A stretch of DNA of 64,000 nucleotides from contig MKVT01000009.1 in NCBI GenBank assembly GCA_001898935.1, positions 1-64,000 on the forward strand, written 5' to 3'. Source of the DNA: Paludibacter sp. 47-17. GTDB lineage: Bacteria; Bacteroidota; Bacteroidia; Bacteroidales; Paludibacteraceae. The position numbers and the translations under genes were made by a program. The notes beneath the pieces are model-generated. The model was not told the DNA's origin, made no database searches, and saw nothing but the letters and a program-made list of their open reading frames with translations. Of the stretch, positions 18,028 to 27,351 are shown piece by piece (the first letter of the stretch is position 1; the number at the start of each line of letters is the position of its first letter).

Positions 18028-20199
18028 TTAACGCTTACGCCCTATGGCATAAAAAGGTATCGATTTAAAATCGGGTAATTTTCTGAAAATAAGTGCGTCG
18101 GCTTTCAAATTGAAATTCAATGCCGTGTCATTCTCAAATCCAATATCCTGATTGGTAATGTAATTCTCGTTTTCAGCAGGCCCCCATTCTTTTTTACCGT
18201 CGTAAACACGTTGTACATGAACAAAAACATTGTTGCGAAATACATTTTCCTTGGGAACGGCAGGATTATCCTTAAAAAAATTTGTCAGTTCCGGATAACG
18301 GTTTACATAGGGTGGTTTCAGATAATTAACCGCATTTAAACGCACTTCGAATATTCCTCCGGCCACAATCGAATTTTTCGCCCAACTTGCAAATCGGTTG
18401 TCGAGATGAATCGCTACGGGAGATTGGATAAAGATATTATTTTCAACGGTATTGTAATGTCCTCCACCTATTAAAACCGAACGAGTGCCGGCCTTGTAAA
18501 ACACATTGCCATACAGCAGGGTTCCACTTGCACCATCATCATAATATACCGCAACAGTAGTCCCGATATTGCCAATTTCTTTAAAAAAATTATACCGGAT
18601 AATGTTTCCAAATTCCGACGGATCGCGTCCCAGGTAAACAGCTCCCTGATCGTCCATAAACGTACAGGCTCTTTCAATAACATTATATTCGATAACATGC
18701 TCGTTACCATGAATATAGATAGCAGTAGCCGGACAAGTATTAAACTGACAATGTTGAATCAGGTTACCAACTCCATCGATATTTACAGGTGCTTTGTATG
18801 AATAATCCAATCGACCGCAATTTGTAAATTCGCACTGCCGAATGTAGTTACCGGCCTTTTCCAGCGTCAACCGATTCCCTCCCCCCAAACTAACACCACC
18901 ACATCCGATATTTTGAAATTCGCAATTTACGATCCCATTATTCTTGCCGCCATCCCGAACAAAGACCGGATTTTCATATAAATAATCGTAAAGACTACCC
19001 ACTGCTTCCGATATTTTTTCCTGAGGTAAAAAAGGGTGTTGCTCGTCAGGATGACCATAAATTGTTGTCGATCTGCTCCCTTTCCCAACACATACACCTA
19101 ACACTCCCAAATTACGAAATATACAGTTTTGTATTACATTTTCATTCGTTTCTTCCATATATACCCCTATACCTCGTCCGGCTTCCACGACAATATTTTC
19201 AATACTGATATAATTGGCTCCTTTTATAGCAATGAGTGGAGTTTCCAATACCGATACATACAAAGAATCGGTGGGTGATATGTCGTCATACGGATAAAAA
19301 TACAACAAGCCGTTGATCCTATCGATATAGTATTCGCCCGGAGAATCCAACTCTTCCAAGAGGTTGAAAAAATAATACTGATTCCATTCATGATCGCCTG
19401 AAATGCCGAACATATGAGCATCGGCAAAGCTTACTTCCCCCTTAACCGGGTCAATTCGTTTCACTCTCAGCTGATCGGTGGCCCAGGCGTATTTATAATT
19501 GCCACAGGTGAAAATGTCACGGGCCTTCGACCATTTTGTGAGTTTTTCCTTGTCGAAACGTAAGCTCCCCGGATAAAAGGTATGATCTGTTATACCATCG
19601 TCAATCACAGCATCGGGGGTAATCTGCAACATCCCACTATTCGGATATCTGGCAAGCTGGAAAGGCCTCCCGTTAATAAATAATTCCATGGCTGCATTTA
19701 CATACGGCCTTCGGAAGCCTGTGGGTTGAAGTTGGCCGTAATCGGTGATACCCAATGCCGCCAGGTCCACAACTTTCAATTTATCAACCACTTGCCCTCC
19801 ATTCAGCTTATCGGGCAGCGGAGTGTCGCTGCAATTCCGAACCGATGGAACAGATATCATACGTCCGCCCATCAAGGTCACTGCTTCGCCAGGATATGCC
19901 GTATAGGTGATCCGACCGGTTGGAGTTCCCGAATCGTATTTATTAAGTTCAAAACTACCCGACAATTCGTACACCCCTTTTCTCAACCACACTGTGACGG
20001 GCTTTTCGGGATGCTTAGCTTTGTACTTGCGTACGGCAAGCTGAGCATCCCTCAAACTGCAAAAAGGATTATCGCGTGTCCCCAGATTTCTTGAATTCGA
20101 CTCAAGCGACACAAAAAATTCTTTAGCAGCGGCACTTCCGATGGGCGGATATAAGGAACCTAACAAATAAAAAATAATTAATAGCTGAAGTTGTTTCAT
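18028..20199 (-). CDS. Right-handed beta-helix glycosidase, GH141-like
   Basis: The ATG at 20199 (not the GTG six bases earlier) starts a signal peptide MKQLQLLIIFYLLGSLYPP. The protein has 723 residues. The N-terminal part FFVSLESNSRNLGTRDNPFC with SLRDAQLAVRKYK and VTVWLRKGVYEL is the typical beginning of pectin-lyase-like helices. The centre contains many short strands (NVIQNCIFRNLG, NGIVNCEFQNIG, HVIEYNVIERAC, NTVENNIFIQSP) forming coils of a right-handed parallel beta-helix. Length and layout match GH141, which includes an alpha-L-fucosidase acting on pectin and a xylanase. The family call is inferred; the fold is clear. It directly follows SusD by 18 bases and is the first enzyme of the PUL. 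Confidence 0.75.
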   Translation of the reverse strand: MKQLQLLIIFYLLGSLYPPIGSAAAKEFFVSLESNSRNLGTRDNPFCSLRDAQLAVRKYKAKHPEKPVTVWLRKGVYELSGSFELNKYDSGTPTGRITYTAYPGEAVTLMGGRMISVPSVRNCSDTPLPDKLNGGQVVDKLKVVDLAALGITDYGQLQPTGFRRPYVNAAMELFINGRPFQLARYPNSGMLQITPDAVIDDGITDHTFYPGSLRFDKEKLTKWSKARDIFTCGNYKYAWATDQLRVKRIDPVKGEVSFADAHMFGISGDHEWNQYYFFNLLEELDSPGEYYIDRINGLLYFYPYDDISPTDSLYVSVLETPLIAIKGANYISIENIVVEAGRGIGVYMEETNENVIQNCIFRNLGVLGVCVGKGSRSTTIYGHPDEQHPFLPQEKISEAVGSLYDYLYENPVFVRDGGKNNGIVNCEFQNIGCGGVSLGGGNRLTLEKAGNYIRQCEFTNCGRLDYSYKAPVNIDGVGNLIQHCQFNTCPATAIYIHGNEHVIEYNVIERACTFMDDQGAVYLGRDPSEFGNIIRYNFFKEIGNIGTTVAVYYDDGASGTLLYGNVFYKAGTRSVLIGGGHYNTVENNIFIQSPVAIHLDNRFASWAKNSIVAGGIFEVRLNAVNYLKPPYVNRYPELTNFFKDNPAVPKENVFRNNVFVHVQRVYDGKKEWGPAENENYITNQDIGFENDTALNFNLKADALIFRKLPDFKSIPFYAIGRKR

Positions 20200-20217
20200 A
20201 ACCACTTGGCTTCACGA

Positions 20218-21978
20218 TTAATTAATCCAACCTTCGTTTTGAGTTAAATTGGGATTAATCTGAGTTTCAGAAGCAGGAATTGGCCAGTTATAGATATAAT
20301 CGCCTTTAAACGAATAGGCACTAACCACACCTCCCCACACCTGTTTACTTCCATTACCCGGATAAAACACTTTTTCTTTCCAGATTTTCCACCGAAGCTG
20401 ATCGAAGTAATTAACACCTTCACCAGCCAATTCTATACTACGCTCATTTTGAATTCTTAGGCGTAAATCGTCCGTACCCTTCACCGTAGTTGCGGCATTG
20501 GAATTCAATAATGCAACTCCAGCTCTGCCACGCACCTCGTTAACTTTGGCTACTGCTTCATCCGTTCTACCTACTTCATTCAAGGCCTCGGCCCACAGCA
20601 ACACAATGTCGGCATAACGTAGAACAGGCATATCAATCGGACTATAATTCCGGTTTAAGATTTCCGTTACGCCTTCAATCACAAATTTTCGGTATAAGTA
20701 ATAAAAATAATTCTGGGTATCGGTTTGAAGATCTCCTCCGACTAAAGCCTGGGCTCGGTATGGCCAACGCATGGTGGCGATGGCCACATTGGTAGTATTA
20801 TTGTAAGCGCCTACAAAGGTGGAGTAAGGGGTAATGACCGTAGCAGTCAAACGGGGATCTCTGTTTGCATATGCTTTGAGTATCCGTTCTTCATTTCCGG
20901 TGGGCAGGTATAAACTCATTTTAGCTCCCCGTAGACCGGCAGCATTTATTTCGGCCGCTGTCAGGTTATTTCGCAAGAAATACACTTCCCGCTCGGCAAC
21001 TGTCAAACTCGAATACCCCGGCAACACAGCATCCCAACTAAAAGGCGATCCATCAATATTTTCGTACAAATCGACTAAATCGGGTGTAGGCATAAAGTAA
21101 TTCCAATCGGAAGTAAAGGCTGAACGGCTGCCATAATACAATTGCACTGACCCTCCAAAATCCTGCTGGCTAATATTTTGTATAGAGAAAATCATCTCCG
21201 GACATTGTTCATTCTTAGTAGTAAACAACGATTTGTAATCATTGAACAAGGCATATCCACATTCCTTTACTTTTGAAAAATCGTTGATCGCCAATTCCCA
21301 TTTTTTCATATACATATATACCTTTCCCCGTAAAGCGTAGGCTGCACCTTTGGTTACATGCCCGTAATTGGGATCACCGGCAACATACCTGTCAGGAAGA
21401 TTAGTCTCGTTGATACATTCGGTTAAATCAACAACTATTTGCTCCCATATTTCCTCCTCGGTCGCCCTGGGTTTTTGTGCTTCATCGGCAGTAAAGGGTT
21501 CCAGATAGAGTGGCACCCCTTTGTACAGTTGATTTAAGCGAAAGTAAAAATAGGCCCTCATAAATTTTGCCTCAGCTACATAACGGGCTTTCTTTGTGTC
21601 GGAAGAGGGCGACTTAAGCGGAATATTCTTTATGGCATCATTCGACCGTTGAATTCCTTCATAAAAATTTTTCCACATCGTAGAAAACAATCCGTCACCC
21701 GCAGTGATGGTTCCCCGTAACAACGATTCATCGAACCGGCTTTGTCCGGTAAATCCAAACCTGTCGGTTTCATACAATTCGTATGGAGATGTCGTACTGC
21801 TGCTGCCAATCCCCAGCCGGAGAGCTGCATATACACCCGTCATCCCCAAATCGGTCAGATTGTCGGTCGTCCACATGGTTTCAGATGAAATAGCCGAATA
21901 GGGAGATGTTTCAAGGAAATCGCTGTCACATCCCAGTACGAGAAAAACGACGACTAAATATAGAATTACTTTTTTCAT
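20218..21978 (-). CDS. SusD/RagB family glycan-binding lipoprotein
   Basis: The protein has 586 residues. The N-terminus MKKVILYLVVVFLVLGCDSD gives a lipobox (LVLGC), so the mature protein is an outer-membrane surface lipoprotein. Typical SusD segments follow: DFLETSPYSAISSETMWTT, AEAKFMRAYFYFRLNQLYKG (TPR helices), HVTKGAAYALRGKVYMYMKKWE, VLRYADIVLLWAEALNEVGR and RIQNERSIELAGEGVNYFDQLRW. SusD caps the SusC channel and captures oligosaccharide. It begins 13 bases after the SusC stop, the usual order. No frame problems were seen. Confidence 0.95.
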   Translation of the reverse strand: MKKVILYLVVVFLVLGCDSDFLETSPYSAISSETMWTTDNLTDLGMTGVYAALRLGIGSSSTTSPYELYETDRFGFTGQSRFDESLLRGTITAGDGLFSTMWKNFYEGIQRSNDAIKNIPLKSPSSDTKKARYVAEAKFMRAYFYFRLNQLYKGVPLYLEPFTADEAQKPRATEEEIWEQIVVDLTECINETNLPDRYVAGDPNYGHVTKGAAYALRGKVYMYMKKWELAINDFSKVKECGYALFNDYKSLFTTKNEQCPEMIFSIQNISQQDFGGSVQLYYGSRSAFTSDWNYFMPTPDLVDLYENIDGSPFSWDAVLPGYSSLTVAEREVYFLRNNLTAAEINAAGLRGAKMSLYLPTGNEERILKAYANRDPRLTATVITPYSTFVGAYNNTTNVAIATMRWPYRAQALVGGDLQTDTQNYFYYLYRKFVIEGVTEILNRNYSPIDMPVLRYADIVLLWAEALNEVGRTDEAVAKVNEVRGRAGVALLNSNAATTVKGTDDLRLRIQNERSIELAGEGVNYFDQLRWKIWKEKVFYPGNGSKQVWGGVVSAYSFKGDYIYNWPIPASETQINPNLTQNEGWIN

Positions 21979-21991
21979 GGCATTTTAACTT

Positions 21992-24900
21992 TTAAAACGT
22001 GATATTCAAACCTAATGTATATTGCTTCATTGTGGGATAAGCAATTGTGGCTCCCACCTCCGGATCTAATCCCGGGAAATTGGTAATAGTAAGCAAATTT
22101 TCACCTCCAATGAATAGCCTGCAATTACTCATTGCTAATTTTTTAATCAGCTTCTCCGGGATATTATAGCCCAATTGTAAACTTTTTAATTTGATATAAG
22201 AGGCATCGTATAAATAAAAATCACTGGCTCTCGTGTTTTGTGGATCCGTGGTTTTAAGTCGCGGATAATGACCGTCAATATTATTGGCCGGATTATCCGG
22301 ATTGCTGTCGTCGAAGAAATAATGATTATCGGCGACCAGGGTGGGCACCGCTTTCCCAAGGGCCACAACCGATTGATTCATGTAAGTTTCATTCCAGTAA
22401 TACGACATTCCCGCACTACCCGCCCAAATCATCGACATGTCGAAATTATTGTAGGCCACGTTCATGTTTAATCCAAAATTCCACGACGGTGAAGCGTTTT
22501 TACCGGTGAAGGTCTGATCAAAACTATTACCATAGATCCCATCTCCATTGGAATCGGCATAGATAAGGTCGCCATACCAGATTTTCGACTTACTTATTCC
22601 TCCCGAAGGTTGAAATATATAGCCTGCATCCACCATCATTTGTAACCAGGTCATGTCCTGCTGAGTCCGTATCATTCCATCAACAGGCCCGCCGTTTATA
22701 TTAACGGTTCCGTCAGAGTTGAGGAGAGAACCATTTCCTTTGTGAACGGGGTAAAGGTAATAATCATTAATCCGGTATCCTTCAAGAATACGTTGAGTGG
22801 TGCCTGTCGACACCGATCCCAGATTGGAGGAATACACCGAATTTCCGTTTTCATCGGTACTATACCCTTCGTCGAGTTTACCTTTGTATTTTGTAACACG
22901 ATTGATGTTGTATGCCACGTTTCCGGCAATACTGTACCTGAATTTATTCAGCTGCCCATTATAGGTCAGCATGAGCTCCGCTCCTTTCTTGGTCACCTGG
23001 GCGATATTTTGAGTTGCGGCTGCTACAGTCCCTACAGTTATCGGAACTGTGGGAACAAATAAAATACCTTCCGTAAGCCCCTGGTAAAGATCCAATTCGA
23101 AATTCAGGGCTCTTTTTAGCAAACTGCCGTTCACTCCCAGATTGGTAGTGGTGGTAGTCTCCCATTTAAGCTTCGGATTGGCACTTTTCTTCTGAATCAG
23201 TCCACTCATGGCCAGACCATTAAAGGAATATTGAGTCGTATTGTAAGTTGCCTGGTAATCGTAATTACCCGATGCATTATTTCCGGTTTTTCCCCACGAT
23301 GCTCTCAACTTTAAATTATCGACATAATTATTCACTTCGCGCATAAATGGCTCTTCGGACACTCTCCAACCTCCCGAAAAGGAAGGAAAGAAACCCCACC
23401 GGCTACTTTTCGCAAAACGCGACGAACCGTCGTAACGCATCACGGCTTCAAAGAGATACCGTTGTTTATACCCATAATTTAATCGCCCGAAATAGGAACG
23501 CAAAGCGTAGTCGTATGCATCACCGGTGATAGCGGTGAGTGTGGTGGCCGTGTTCAGCGTAGTCAACGAAGCATCAAGCAGCCCCGTTTTTCGTGCCAGA
23601 AAATTATATAATTTAAAGTACTGCTGATTATACCCGGCCAATACTCCGATATCGTGTAAATCGTCGATAGTGGTAGTATACTTCAATACATTATCGAGAA
23701 TGACATTGTAACTTTTATACAACGAATATTGAGTCGTAAGTTGACCTGGACTTGCACCCGAAGATCCTATGATACCTGTTGCAAAGTTCCACTTTTCATA
23801 AGGTACCGGATGAATATTATTTTCGGTAAAGTTGTAATCGTAATGTGCCTTTGCCTCCATCCGCAAACCTTTGGCGATATCGATATTGGCAAATAAAGTA
23901 GTATTGAGCAACGAAACCGTGTTGTCGCCATCCTGGCCAAATAACGAAGCATATGGATTATTTGCGGTTGCCGATTCTTCGGCAGCAGCCGGATATCCGT
24001 ATTTATCGTTATATCTTGGGTACACACCGGGTACAGTTGCTGCCAGGTACTGAAATACCGTATTCATATCCACCACACTGGTGTTTTGCACCATCCCAAA
24101 CGTTTGTGTACCAATGGTTAGAAAATTGGCCACTTTCGACTGTAAATTGATACGCAATTGATACTGATCGGCTCCGGTATTCGGCATAGTCCCGGGATTA
24201 TCGAGATAACCTGCCGACAATAAGAACTGAGTAGTTTGCGTTCCTCCTTTCAGGGAAATATTATGATTCTGCAGTAATTTCTGTTGAAACACAATTTTTG
24301 CCCAATCGGTATTTGGATAGGCCACATAATTGGGCACCCCCAATGGGGTGAGGCCATTTGGATTGGCGTTGGCTTCCTGCCATTTCGCAATAGTGGAAGC
24401 TGTATATACAGGAGTCTGTCCGATATTGGAATAGCCCTCATTCACCAACTGCATATGCCGCACATAATCCGATACAAAACCCGGCAAATTACTCGGTGTA
24501 GTGATGGAGCTGTTACCCGAATAGCTTACTGTAACTTTGCCTGCACTCCCACTTTTTGTTGTAATCAGTATTACCCCATTCGATGCCAATGAACCATAAA
24601 TAGCCGACGCGGCAGCATCTTTCAGCACGGAAATACTTTCTACGTCATTGGGATTCACTCCTGTTGTAGAACCTACAATTCCATCCACTATCACAAGCGG
24701 AGCCGTGTTGTTTAAAGTCCCCATTCCCCTGATAAGTATACTGGCTCCATCGGCTCCTGGTTTGCCCGACGAACTTCGCACATACACACCCGACGCTAAT
24801 CCGGCAAGAGCCGACGACAATGAAGTGACGGGACGGCTTTCAAGCGACTTAGCTCCAATGGTGGCAACCGATCCAATAACATTCACCTTCTTTTGAGTTG

Positions 24901-25543
24901 CATAGCCCACCGTTACAATCTCGTGCAGTCCGATAGCATCTTCTCTTAAATTCACTTCAATGGAGGCTTCACTACGTACCGGAACCTCTTGTTTCTTCAT
25001 CCCAATAAAACTAACCTGCAATACGTCTACATCAGCTTCTCTTTCGAGCACAAAGGCTCCTTCCGCATTGGTGGTCACACCTTGTTTGCTGTTTTTTATC
25101 AACACACTGGCTCCGGGCAACGGCTGACCATGCTCGTCCTTCACAACTCCTGAAATTTTCTTTTTTCCAGCCGGCTTATCATCTCTTTTGTTCTCAGAGG
25201 GTTGGGCTGGGGCTTTTTGATAGAGCACAACAAGATTGTTTTTTTCAATCCTGTAGGCAATCCCGGTCCTGGCGAGCAACTGTCCCATCACATGCTCAAT
25301 ACTACTGTTCGAGACGTTCACCGTCACCTTTTTGTCCAGGTCATTCAGTCCTTCGCTGTAAAAAAAACGATATTCACTTTTAGTTTCTATCATTTTCACA
25401 ACTTCTTTCAATGGTTTCTCCTTCACATTAATGCTGATTTGTGCTGTTAAAACAGAAGGTAAAAACACCACAAAGACGAGGAGTATTCGGGATAACCGAA
25501 AACGCCCTAAAAATCTCACTGTTTCTTTCAAGTGTGCTTTCAT
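21992..25543 (-). CDS. SusC/RagA TonB-dependent transporter with N-terminal STN domain
   Basis: The protein has 1183 residues. After a signal region (about 1-35) comes an STN domain (about 40-110: ISINVKEKPLKEVVKMIETK to IEKNNLVVLYQ). A carboxypeptidase-D-like repeat domain follows (ISGVVKDEHGQPLPGASVLI), then the plug (SVLKDAAASAIYGSLASNGV) and a 22-strand barrel ending in MKQYTLGLNITF. It imports oligosaccharides across the outer membrane with SusD. STN-bearing SusC proteins signal to a FecR anti-sigma factor, and fecR and an ECF sigma gene lie just upstream. A 167-base gap with a terminator separates it from fecR, so it probably has its own, sigma-dependent promoter. Confidence 0.95.
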   Translation of the reverse strand: MKAHLKETVRFLGRFRLSRILLVFVVFLPSVLTAQISINVKEKPLKEVVKMIETKSEYRFFYSEGLNDLDKKVTVNVSNSSIEHVMGQLLARTGIAYRIEKNNLVVLYQKAPAQPSENKRDDKPAGKKKISGVVKDEHGQPLPGASVLIKNSKQGVTTNAEGAFVLEREADVDVLQVSFIGMKKQEVPVRSEASIEVNLREDAIGLHEIVTVGYATQKKVNVIGSVATIGAKSLESRPVTSLSSALAGLASGVYVRSSSGKPGADGASILIRGMGTLNNTAPLVIVDGIVGSTTGVNPNDVESISVLKDAAASAIYGSLASNGVILITTKSGSAGKVTVSYSGNSSITTPSNLPGFVSDYVRHMQLVNEGYSNIGQTPVYTASTIAKWQEANANPNGLTPLGVPNYVAYPNTDWAKIVFQQKLLQNHNISLKGGTQTTQFLLSAGYLDNPGTMPNTGADQYQLRINLQSKVANFLTIGTQTFGMVQNTSVVDMNTVFQYLAATVPGVYPRYNDKYGYPAAAEESATANNPYASLFGQDGDNTVSLLNTTLFANIDIAKGLRMEAKAHYDYNFTENNIHPVPYEKWNFATGIIGSSGASPGQLTTQYSLYKSYNVILDNVLKYTTTIDDLHDIGVLAGYNQQYFKLYNFLARKTGLLDASLTTLNTATTLTAITGDAYDYALRSYFGRLNYGYKQRYLFEAVMRYDGSSRFAKSSRWGFFPSFSGGWRVSEEPFMREVNNYVDNLKLRASWGKTGNNASGNYDYQATYNTTQYSFNGLAMSGLIQKKSANPKLKWETTTTTNLGVNGSLLKRALNFELDLYQGLTEGILFVPTVPITVGTVAAATQNIAQVTKKGAELMLTYNGQLNKFRYSIAGNVAYNINRVTKYKGKLDEGYSTDENGNSVYSSNLGSVSTGTTQRILEGYRINDYYLYPVHKGNGSLLNSDGTVNINGGPVDGMIRTQQDMTWLQMMVDAGYIFQPSGGISKSKIWYGDLIYADSNGDGIYGNSFDQTFTGKNASPSWNFGLNMNVAYNNFDMSMIWAGSAGMSYYWNETYMNQSVVALGKAVPTLVADNHYFFDDSNPDNPANNIDGHYPRLKTTDPQNTRASDFYLYDASYIKLKSLQLGYNIPEKLIKKLAMSNCRLFIGGENLLTITNFPGLDPEVGATIAYPTMKQYTLGLNITF

Positions 25544-25645
25544 TTGTATTAAATTTACTGGTTATAGTAGATACTTGTATACTATATATACAGTTAACGG
25601 TTGATTATCCACTATCGAAATGTAATTTATTATTGATTATCTGCT

Positions 25646-25682
25646 AAAAAAGCAATCAACTTATAGGGCTGATTGCTTTTTT
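25646..25682 (-). terminator. Rho-independent terminator between fecR and susC
   Basis: A perfect 13-bp inverted repeat (25646-25658 with 25670-25682) with an 11-base loop ends in a T run on both strands. It lies 29 bases past the fecR stop on the minus strand. It would end the regulator transcript and leave susC under separate control. Confidence 0.85.
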
Positions 25683-25710
25683 ACAGAGAATACGCATCGG
25701 CAAAGCATTA

Positions 25711-26688
25711 CTATTTATGAAAAATAATCTGTTCATTTTTAATCGTAAAATTCGACGACGCAGTAATCGCGATAATATTTAAAACATGTTGGAGGCTGCT
25801 GTTATTGAGGGTGCCGGTAAAACGCTGGCGGGCCAGTTCTTCTGACTCAAAAAGTATCTCTACTGCATACGCCCGTTCAATTTCCTTTGCAATTTCCTGC
25901 AACGATTCATTTTCAAACCGTAACTCGTTGTTCCTCCATGCCGCATAATCGGCCGCATTTGCAACCGGCGCCACCGTCGTTTCTTGGATGTCTTTATCAT
26001 ATTCCAGGCGCTGGCTGGGTTGTAAGAGAACTTGCTTGTGAGGAGTTGCAACTCGTACCTTCCCTTCAATCAATATCGACGACACCGTATTGTCTTCGTC
26101 GTAGGCTTTAACGACAAATGAAGTTCCTAACGCTTCCACCGTTACATCCTTCGTGACAACACGAAATGGAAGATACTTATCAGGGACTACTTCAAAAAAG
26201 GCTTCACCTGTTAAGTAAATGTTTCTATCTGCCGTATTAAATCCAGTACTACAGCTTAAAACTGATTTTGAATTCAACCATACTTTCGTTCCATCGGGTA
26301 AGGTAACTTCAGCTTTCTGACCATAATCAACAGCGATCCGGTAGGGGGCCTGAGCATCCTGCGTAGGTTTCGCCATATACATATAAACGCCCAAAGCACT
26401 CATCAAAGGTAATAGCAGCATCGCTGCCAGTTGTAGCCAACCCGACCGTATACGTTTACTTCCCGGCTGAGTCCTGACCTCGGTAATCTGGCGATTAACG
26501 GCACCGAAAATACGATGCCGGGTGGACGGATCCATTTCGGATGCAGAAGCATCAACCTGTTGTTCAAGCCATTCGGCAAGAGCCGGATTATTCTTAATCC
26601 AGTCCTTTAAACAGGCTGTTTCTGCCTCAGAGGCTTTGCCGGCCATATATCGATCGAACAACAAAAGGTAATCGTCAGGTATCAACAT
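25711..26688 (-). CDS. FecR family anti-sigma factor
   Basis: The protein has 325 residues. An N-terminal cytoplasmic domain (residues about 1-85, FDRYMAGKASEAETACLKDW) precedes one membrane span (LQLAAMLLLPLMSALGVYMYM, about residues 90-110). The periplasmic FecR domain follows (AVDYGQKAEVTLPDGTKVWL, LTGEAFFEVV), then a C-terminal DUF4974-like domain (ENESLQEIAKEIERAYAVEI). It holds the ECF sigma factor inactive until the STN domain of SusC reports substrate binding. It follows the sigma gene by 59 bases. The order sigma-fecR-susC-susD is the classic arrangement for host-type or mucin-like glycan PULs. Confidence 0.93.
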   Translation of the reverse strand: MLIPDDYLLLFDRYMAGKASEAETACLKDWIKNNPALAEWLEQQVDASASEMDPSTRHRIFGAVNRQITEVRTQPGSKRIRSGWLQLAAMLLLPLMSALGVYMYMAKPTQDAQAPYRIAVDYGQKAEVTLPDGTKVWLNSKSVLSCSTGFNTADRNIYLTGEAFFEVVPDKYLPFRVVTKDVTVEALGTSFVVKAYDEDNTVSSILIEGKVRVATPHKQVLLQPSQRLEYDKDIQETTVAPVANAADYAAWRNNELRFENESLQEIAKEIERAYAVEILFESEELARQRFTGTLNNSSLQHVLNIIAITASSNFTIKNEQIIFHK

Positions 26689-26747
26689 ACTGCTCGCATT
26701 GATTGGCTATACATACTTTATACAGATTTAAACCGATATTCCACTAC

Positions 26748-27326
26748 TTACATGACCCAAAAGTAACACAAAAATACAAAATAGCTTCCGTAATACTTTA
26801 ACTTTTCTTTCATAAAAGCCAAGGACTTGGTTAATTGAGTCTCAATGGTACTTTCTGAAATGTGTAAGTACTCTGCAATATGTTTGTTCGAATATCCTCG
26901 CTTTCTACTCAAAATAAATATTTCTTTTCGTTTAGGGGGTAATTCTTCCGTAATTTTATCAATCAGGTTTTCTAATAAATTACGTTCCACCTCCAGCTCT
27001 GTTGCATTTTCATGTTGTATGTGCGCCGCACTTTTCACATACTCGGCATATATAAATTTAACCGTTTCATGTTCAAAATCGTTGAGCAACATGTTTTTGG
27101 CAATGGTGCATATAAATGACACAAACGATCGTTCGGGATCAATAGAGCTACGCTTTTCCCATACCTTTACAAAGGTTCGTTGAGTCAATTCCTCGGAAAT
27201 GTACTTATTCCCGTTCGTAAGCTTCAAACAAAAATTAAACAGCTTACCACTATATAAATTATATAAATGTTCAAAGGCTGACGTACTTCCTTTTAGCAGA
27301 AGATACAATTCATCTCGTTCATTCAT
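26748..27326 (-). CDS. ECF RNA polymerase sigma-70 factor
   Basis: The preferred start is the ATG at 27326 (MNERDELYLLLKGSTSAFEH), giving 192 residues, the normal length. An upstream extension would overlap the FAD oxidoreductase gene. Region 2 is FEHLYNLYSGKLFNFCLKLT to FVKVWEKRSS, and region 4 is ELPPKRKEIFILSRKRGYSN followed by KHIAEYLHISESTIETQLTK (helix-turn-helix). It would direct transcription of the SusC/SusD operon when released by FecR. An unusual point is the hydrophobic C-terminus (YGSYFVFLCYFWVM), common in Bacteroidales members of this family. The upstream gene ends 25 bases away, so the sigma gene may also be read from the transporter promoter. Confidence 0.93.
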   Translation of the reverse strand: MNERDELYLLLKGSTSAFEHLYNLYSGKLFNFCLKLTNGNKYISEELTQRTFVKVWEKRSSIDPERSFVSFICTIAKNMLLNDFEHETVKFIYAEYVKSAAHIQHENATELEVERNLLENLIDKITEELPPKRKEIFILSRKRGYSNKHIAEYLHISESTIETQLTKSLAFMKEKLKYYGSYFVFLCYFWVM

Positions 27327-27351
27327 GGTATTTGTTTTACAGGTATTACTA